A stretch of DNA of 64,000 nucleotides from Cryoendolithus antarcticus (lineage: Eukaryota > Ascomycota > Dothideomycetes > Cladosporiales > Cladosporiaceae), in assembly GCA_002077065.1 (NCBI GenBank), contig NAJO01000028.1, positions 496,001 to 560,000 of the forward strand, written 5' to 3'. The notes under the pieces were generated by a model that was given only the letters and a program-made list of their open reading frames with translations, was not told where the DNA came from and ran no database searches. Shown piece after piece: positions 57,961 to 64,000 of the stretch (the first letter of the stretch is position 1; each line of letters opens with the position of its first letter). Position numbers and translations under genes: made by a program.

Positions 57961-58763
57961 TGTGTCGATGTGCTGTGGCTGTGGCGCAAAGTCGTGTGTC
58001 GTGTTATTCCTGCCAATGATGGCGGCGACTTAATTTCACGGGGAGTAAGTGATGGTAGGAGTACGTTCTCATGAGTCCGTCAGCGTCCAGTCCTGCTCAT
58101 ACGTGTGGCGAGGTGGCAGACTGGGATCAGGGAGCACACCTTAGAGTATGTGGCAAGATCGTACAGATGGTCATAACATTACCAATGGGGGTGTGGAGTA
58201 GCTATGGAGGCGGAAGCGACTGAGACGAAGTCACGTGCGGGTCTCCTGTAACGGTCCTTGAGCTTGTGACATTGCTCTTTGGCGTATAAAACTTCACGTG
58301 ATCACAAGATTCCCTCGTTGATGTGAACTTCTCCGTATCACGCGTCCCCTGCATGAGTGCGCTCCTCTCGTGCTCCTACCAGCTACGCCGTTTGATCTCC
58401 GCTGGATTTATTGCATGATTGAGAAACATGACTTCTGCTACCTGCGAATGGACTCGACACCCTTCCACGTTCGAACACATTTGCACCGCCATGTCTTCCA
58501 TCGACATGGTAGGTATTCTATTCTGGCACGCAGTCAGGCAACGATCCTTCGAGGCTGCAGGATAGCGCCGAGAGGCGGCAGACTGACGGCCGCGGCAACC
58601 GTTTGCTGCCTTGTTTCACAGCAATTCCATAGATCATCAGTTCTGCCCAGAGAATTTGCACCGGCTTGATCAAACGTTCACAGTTCTTCCAGGGCACCAA
58701 GTATTCGATTCGCCGACACAAACTCTGCCAGACTTACATATCCCGGCCGCTTCTTCTGTTAGC
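57961..58763. other. Divergent promoter region, 58.0-58.8 kb
   Basis: 803 bp between the divergent starts of the unknown nuclear-type gene and the F-box-like gene. No gene recognised. Confidence 0.45.
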
Positions 58764-59606
58764 ATGCCACCTCGCAACGAGGCATCACTCCTTGGATTGC
58801 CACGGGAGCTACGCGATAACATCTATGCACATGTCCTCAAGACCGATGTCGATTACCAGGTAGCGAAGGACTACACCCAACGCTATGGCAGTCAGCGCTA
58901 CTGCGACCCATCAGAACATCCAAAAGGGCCGCTGAGAGAGCATATAGTACCCTGGACGAGCCTTGCACTGGTCTGCAGATCCGTCAACGACGAACTCTCG
59001 AATTACTTGCACGGCATTGTGGAGCATGGAGAATCTCGAAGCAACGATTTGACTACTTGGACGCTGGACGTCAAAATTCCTAGACGTGGCATCGGCGCAG
59101 TCACGTGGCGTACTTTGCCGTGCGCACCTGACGATCTCAGCGTCCTGGACGTGACTATCCATGCTGTAGAGGAGATCAAGTTCTGGGGCGATGGCGGACC
59201 GATGGGATCTGTACCTTGCCTATACCAGCTGCTGAACGCTATTCTCCACTGCGGTCCGCATCTTCAGTGGACGCACCGTTTGCCACAGCACCTCCGTCTT
59301 GATGAGATACGGATCTGCGTCGAGGGTAGTGGATCGCCGAGGTACCAAACATGGACGACTTGCGATGACGGCGAGGCCGAGACCGTGCGCTATGGGGACA
59401 ATTTCAGCGAATTGAAAGACCTTGTGGGTATGTTGTGCGGTGCAGGTATGCTTGTGGGGTATGTTGATGTGGTGAGAATCTTCGATGGAGTTGACGAGAT
59501 TGTGGAGAAGCTGGACAAGGAGTGGAGTACTGACAATGCGAGAGTGGTGCCTGCACATTGGGACGGCTATGGCTTTGAATGGGGCAGCGAGGGATCCGGG
59601 GGTTGA
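58764..59606 (+). CDS. F-box-like / 2EXR-type fungal protein
   Basis: 280 aa, single exon, starting MPPRNEASLLGLPRELRDNI YAHVL. The LLGLPRELRDNIY motif is the short N-terminal F-box-like element of a very large fungal family. It is followed by TSLALVCRSVNDELSNYLHG, with scattered Trp/Leu segments and no other domain. Such proteins may recruit SCF ubiquitin ligase substrates, but many lack evidence of Skp1 binding. I chose the ATG directly before the motif rather than an upstream frame extension. Confidence 0.7.
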   Translation: MPPRNEASLLGLPRELRDNIYAHVLKTDVDYQVAKDYTQRYGSQRYCDPSEHPKGPLREHIVPWTSLALVCRSVNDELSNYLHGIVEHGESRSNDLTTWTLDVKIPRRGIGAVTWRTLPCAPDDLSVLDVTIHAVEEIKFWGDGGPMGSVPCLYQLLNAILHCGPHLQWTHRLPQHLRLDEIRICVEGSGSPRYQTWTTCDDGEAETVRYGDNFSELKDLVGMLCGAGMLVGYVDVVRIFDGVDEIVEKLDKEWSTDNARVVPAHWDGYGFEWGSEGSGG

Positions 59607-59638
59607 GGGACGTGGGCTGCTCGACGTAGACTGGTATA

Positions 59639-60412
59639 CTACTGGGGCAGATCTATCGCAGATACTTCCTTGTATATCTGGAGCAGCCGATCCTGCTTCC
59701 CAACATCAGTCCCAGCAGCGAGCGGCTTGGTAACACCACCAGGGTTCAGGTACACGCCCGACTTTTCACCCGCTACAGACTTCCCGGCCGCAAAGTCAGC
59801 AATCATCTTCGACGGTGCCGACGTGCTACCAGGTGCTCCGAACCCTCCGAGCTTCGTCTTCACCCAACCTGGATCCAGACTGCAGCTCTGCACGTCTTTC
59901 CACCTCGCAGCAACGGCATTAGCTAACAGCACATTGTGCAGCTTCGTGTCATTGTAAGCCTGCCCGCCAGCGAATCGTCTCCTAGTACTCCAAGTGACGT
60001 CCTCGAGACTAGCGTCGCCACTCATATGCAATCCCGAACTAACATAGAGCAGTCGCTTCGGCTTCTCCATCAAGGCAGTAAGTACATACGGCGCCAACGA
60101 GTTGACAGCAAAGATCTGTGCGATGCCATCGCTCGTCTTCTCGCCATTCGTCGAAAGTCCCAGGGCAGCGTTGTGGACCACAGCATCGAAAGGTCCAGCT
60201 TGGTTGGCTTCGGCCGCCAGTTTCTTGACGTCTGCGATGGTTGACAGGTCGCCGATCAGGACTCCTCTGGCTTTAGGCACGGCTGCTTGGGCTTCTTTGG
60301 CGCGGTTAGAGTTCCGGGCATGGAGGAAGACGACGTGACCTTGCTCGGAGAGGATCTTGGCTGCGGCCTGGCCAAGACCATCTGAGGAACCTGTGATCAG
60401 AATTCTGGACAT
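59639..60412 (-). CDS. Short-chain dehydrogenase/reductase
   Basis: 257 aa, single exon, starting MSRILITGSSDGLGQAAAKI L. TGSSDGLG is the classical glycine-rich cofactor motif. ARNSNRAKEAQ after strand 2 suggests NADP(H) preference (Arg). HNAALG stands in place of NNAG, LYVSSG supplies the Ser, and YNDTK (about residue 153) is the catalytic YxxxK. DPGWVKTKLGG follows as in many fungal SDRs. The substrate is unknown. It ends 33 bp from the convergent F-box-like gene, so 3' UTRs overlap. Confidence 0.9.
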   Translation of the reverse strand: MSRILITGSSDGLGQAAAKILSEQGHVVFLHARNSNRAKEAQAAVPKARGVLIGDLSTIADVKKLAAEANQAGPFDAVVHNAALGLSTNGEKTSDGIAQIFAVNSLAPYVLTALMEKPKRLLYVSSGLHMSGDASLEDVTWSTRRRFAGGQAYNDTKLHNVLLANAVAARWKDVQSCSLDPGWVKTKLGGFGAPGSTSAPSKMIADFAAGKSVAGEKSGVYLNPGGVTKPLAAGTDVGKQDRLLQIYKEVSAIDLPQ

Positions 60413-61062
60413 GTTTGGTTTAGTGACTCGCTCTGGATTGCGGAGAATAGTGAGATGAAGCTCTACTTATAGACCATAAATCAATCCATGTAGTAACAGT
60501 GGTGATGATCTTGAATCCAGAACCTTACGTCATCTCTTCGGAGTTAGGGTGTACGGCCGGGATGAATACGAGCCTTTTGCCATTAGGGCATCTTGATTCG
60601 AGATCATACGATCGATAGCAGTCCCTGCGAAGTTTGGGTCCGAACCCAGTGATGAGTCAAGTGAGTCTGGCTGGGCGCCTTGCGGAGGTCTCGACTGGGG
60701 AGGATGCGCGGAGACACGCTGCTGTGTGCAATCATTACTTTTGATACACCTTCTATTCTCGGAGAGCAACCACTTCTATCACCTCCTAAAGTTTCGAACC
60801 CCGTATTTCCAAAGTGTCTAAGCGGCCAACAGCGTTCAGAAGCCGAGGACACTCCAACGCAAGCAGCGCGCCGTCCATGCTCGATGTCCCATCCAACAAA
60901 AGTGCCATGCAGGTAATTGATGGATCCACAAGCCAGACGCCCCCAGCATCCAAACCCTAATGAGACCCCAACACTATTAGCACGCGCCAGCTGTTGTGTG
61001 AGTTGCATCCCATCGGACAATTGCTGTTCGTGCTGCTCACGCATCCACTCTGGTCGTCTCCC
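60413..61062. other. Intergenic, 60.4-61.1 kb
   Basis: 650 bp with the SDR promoter and the 3' UTR of the kinase gene. No gene recognised. Confidence 0.5.
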
Positions 61063-64000
61063 TCACACCCCAACAACCTCACAAAGCGCCTTCCACTTCT
61101 CCCGATCCTCCACCAACCACCCTCTTCCCCTCATGACCCCATCGATCACCTCCAACACCTTCCGAAAGCCGCTCGCAGCCCCCTTCACCTGCACAAATCG
61201 CGCAATCGAAAGACCTACCTTGCGCCCGTGCTCCAGCACCACAAAGATCTCGATCCTGAATGTCACCGCCTTGATGTCGAGCGCGTTGTTACGATCGACG
61301 CGAGCCGACATGGTGTTTTGCTCGCGTGAGTATTGCAAGTCGCGGATGCCATGGCGCTGCCACTCCTTGAGTAGCAGGACGAGCTCTTGACGGGCGCGAC
61401 CGCGGGGAATGGAGAAGCAGAGGAGGTCGCTGGCGGGCTTGATATTGAGGAAGCGGGCGAACCAGGAGCGCTCTGGACCAGAGGTAGTTGGTCCCGCGAT
61501 GGATGGCGAAGGGGAGGTGGTCGAGAAGAGTGAGTCAAGGGAGTTGTTACCTAGCGTGGTCGAGGCTGATCGCACTGTTAGTATGGGATCCACAAGAGAG
61601 ATCTATGAAGAGCACTGACCTGTAGTATCGCCTTCTTCAGCACCACCGTTCAGACCCTTGCGGCCCAGCCACTTCGTAAACCCCTTCTTGCCTCCTGCAA
61701 ATCTCTTCTTGCGTATTGGGAACTCGCTGCTGAGAGCCGAGTGCGGTGGCTCCTTGAGCAGCACTTTATCGGACTTCTGCAACTTCCCGAGCAAGTTCGA
61801 AGATCTCCTCATGCCCGAAGTCTCCTCGTCAAGAACGCCAGATGGAGTGACAGGGCGCGCAAGTGTGGCATCTGGCTCCGGGGTCCATCGACCCAGACCG
61901 AACCATGACTTCTTCTTGCGCAGAGTTGGCTGCGTCGGGAGCACCGAATCCTCGTCAATCGGCTCCAAAACTGGTTCTTGGCCGTGACTGCGCTTCCTCT
62001 CGAGCGGCTGTCGCAAACCTCGTGGCTGCAGTCGAGACTTGGAGTCATCGCTGGCTTCGCTGCCAGTACTGCGCTTGCGCACGTTCAGTGGCGCCACAGT
62101 ACCAGGTGAAGAAGGCTGTACAATGCGCACCGTTCTGTCTTCGACATGTATATTGTGCCGTCTCTCGGGGATCGTGGGCGAAGTGACAGATCGCCAGTTG
62201 CCCAATCCTTCACGACTGCTGCGTGCATCGCTCTCTTCTGTGATCATCGGCAAGAACCCACCAATATGATCTAGCAGGTGTGGCTCCGGCGCACAGGTTG
62301 TCCGCTTTTCTGGGGTAGCAGTGCCGATGTTGTCCAGCATTCTCATAACCTCGTCGAATTTGGCGGTGTTGCTATCGCCACCAACCTTGTATGCAGCTAG
62401 CTTGTCGCGGGCCTCTTCGAGAGTGCGGTGCAGGTACGTGTTAGGCGTGTCCTTCGGCAGCTCTGGAAGTGGGCGGACGACTTGCTTTGGTAGCACACGA
62501 TCGACAACTGGCGACTTGCGCGATACAGAGGAAGGCGGCGTTTGGTATGGACTACCTTTACTGGTAGGCGAAGTGCGGCCCGTCAGCCCTGAGCCCACTG
62601 AATCGCGGAAGAAGGCCTCTTGACAAGCCTTTTCAAGTTCCACACTGTGTTTCCGGATCTCGCTGCGCATATGGTGGCTAGGCGTCTCGGTGGGATTGCG
62701 CGCCTTGATGCGTGGCGTTTGGAACAGCACAGCCTTCGCCTTGCGTGAGGGATTGACTTGCTCGACCTTCGACGTCGGACTGACGGTAGGCATTTGCAGA
62801 GATCGACCTTGCTTGCTGGGTCGGAGGTCTCTCATCGATTCAGGCATCTGAGGAGTAGCCGGTGTACCCTGTGATGTCAAAGCACTGGTCGTGGAAGTGC
62901 GCCTGATATGACCGAAGCTGACATTCCGCTTATGTATCTCAGATGGCTTCATACTAGCAATCAGAGGCGGGCTGCTAGGCCATACTGAGCTGGTCAATGA
63001 GTGCTTAGATGCCGATGCGCGCCGCATAGAGTCTCTGCTCACGCCCGAGCGCGCCAGACTCGAGCTTGAATGTACCGAATGATACCGTGGGCCAGATTTC
63101 AGCATCTCTACACGCAGCGAGTTGGCATGCCGCGAGCTGCGTCCGACACTGACTTTGCGAGTGCTCGCACTGCCATTGCGATGAACGATGACGTTGACGT
63201 AGTCTCCACGGTCGAGGATCGGATCTCGCGACGCCCTATATGGGTCGTAGCTGCTGACTGAGGGTGGAGGCTCAACAAAACTGTGGCTCTGCTTAAGGTG
63301 CTCGTCGTTCATGATGGAGTACTGGGATTGCGATCGCTTCTGCAGACTGATCGGCAAGGGCGGTGCGTCAGAGTTGATTGGCGCATGACTATGATGATAG
63401 TCGCTTGTAGAATAGCCCATGCCTTCGGGATCACCAATGTATTTCTCAAGGTGCTCGTCGCGGTGCTTCGTCAGCGCTGCGTAGAAAATCTTCTCCTGGT
63501 TGATGTCCTTGCTGAGTAGCTTCTTGATCAAGCTCTGCTCAGGCTCGCTGTGCCAGAGTGTCCGCATATTACGCAAGATATCGCGGTCGACATCTTGTGC
63601 TCGCTTTAAGGTCCAGTCCTCCAGCTTGGGGACTGGTCCGATTGCAGCCTCTTTGCTGCCGTCAGGTCCATCAAGTTCGAACTCTTTGTCGAATTTGTGG
63701 ATCAGTGGATGTTCCCAAACACCGTCCATCGTGATGCGCCTGGCAGGATCTGCTACGAAGATGCGACGAATGAGATCCTTCGCTTGCATACTGAGATCTG
63801 GCGGCATGTAGTACTTCGCTCGGGCGATGTCGCGAAACAGTACGCGGATGTCGCCGTCCTGCGAGTAGTTATATGGAGTAGTGCCAGTCAGCATAACATA
63901 GAGGATTACGCCACAACTCCACACATCTGCCTGCTTGCCATCGTAAGGTCTTGCGCTGACAACCTCCGGGGCGGCGTAGTGAGGGCTACCGCAAGGTGTG
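61063..64000 (-). CDS. Hsl1/Gin4-type septin-linked protein kinase, 3' part (runs off right edge)
   Basis: The open frame continues past base 64000. Visible from the edge are TPCGSPHYAAPEVVSARPYD GKQADVWSCGVILYVMLTGT TPY (activation loop, APE and F helix). Then RIFVADPARRITMDGVWEHP ends the kinase domain. A long Ser/Pro-rich regulatory region follows, and across a 45-nt intron (61619-61575, GTCAGT...CTAACAG) comes a C-terminal KA1-like module: SWFARFLNIKPASDLLCFSI, ELVLLLKEWQRHGIRDLQ and FEIFVVLEHGRKVGL-like strands. This architecture fits the Hsl1/Gin4/Kcc4 (Nim1/Cdr2) family. These kinases sense septin assembly and relieve Wee1/Swe1 inhibition at mitotic entry. The N-lobe and catalytic loop lie outside the window. 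Confidence 0.88.

Noticed and set aside
57106..58074. 322-codon open frame on the plus strand
   Set aside because: It lies antisense to the unknown nuclear-type gene, whose frame has a proper intron and coherent composition; the plus-strand protein is Trp/Arg/Leu-rich and motif-free.
1..64000. CRISPR arrays, insertion sequences or LTR/TIR transposons
   Set aside because: No regularly spaced repeats, terminal repeats or transposase/reverse transcriptase motifs were seen on either strand.

Overview
The window is nuclear DNA from a filamentous ascomycete (Pezizomycotina). A dothideomycete of the Capnodiales/Mycosphaerellales type is my best guess, from overall gene flavour, moderate GC and dense coding; the exact taxon is an inference. 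Genes lie on both strands and carry short spliceosomal introns, mostly 45-70 nt, with GTAAGT/GTATGT/GTACGG/GTGAGT-like donors and CAG/TAG acceptors. There is no bacterial-type operon, CRISPR array, intact transposon or viral gene, and no secondary-metabolite cluster.

Layout, left to right: the 5' part of ribosomal protein eL24 (off the left edge); a 2.5 kb gene-poor stretch; a SnoaL-like/pathogen-related protein; a divergent pair of an Mtc5/WDR59-type SEA-complex protein and Ubc13; a 1308-aa disordered protein with a Cys-rich tail; a diverged tandem repeat; a DUF8035-type Arg/Glu-rich protein; a Dal5-type MFS transporter; an SGNH hydrolase; a secreted Hsp70-like protein; a DUF3237 protein; an intron-containing tRNA-Lys(UUU) with a degenerate inverted copy nearby; membrane proteins; Las17/WASP followed in the same reading frame by a separate Nup53-like gene; a sedoheptulose-bisphosphatase-like phosphatase; a ketopantoate-reductase-like protein with a long Pro/Gly-rich tail; Sub2; an Rpr2/Snm1-type RNase P/MRP subunit; a GPI-type Ser/Thr-rich protein; a broken pepsin-like gene and a possibly broken kinase; a ferric reductase; Yif1; Cbp4; two unknown conserved-looking proteins; an F-box-like protein; an SDR; and at the right edge an Hsl1/Gin4-type kinase.

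Most genes are unrelated housekeeping functions (translation, mRNA export, ubiquitin signalling, TORC1 signalling, nuclear pore, actin nucleation, COPII traffic, complex III assembly), so neighbours should not be read as pathways. Accessory content is concentrated at about 18-30 kb and 45-52 kb. Exon joins were built by eye from reading-frame continuity, splice signals and family knowledge. Several apparent frameshifts disappeared once a canonical short intron was found; those that remain (45.3-49.2 kb and 29.9-30.2 kb) are reported as candidate gene decay or assembly error. I did not find a convincing new multi-gene system; the most unusual objects are listed as findings.
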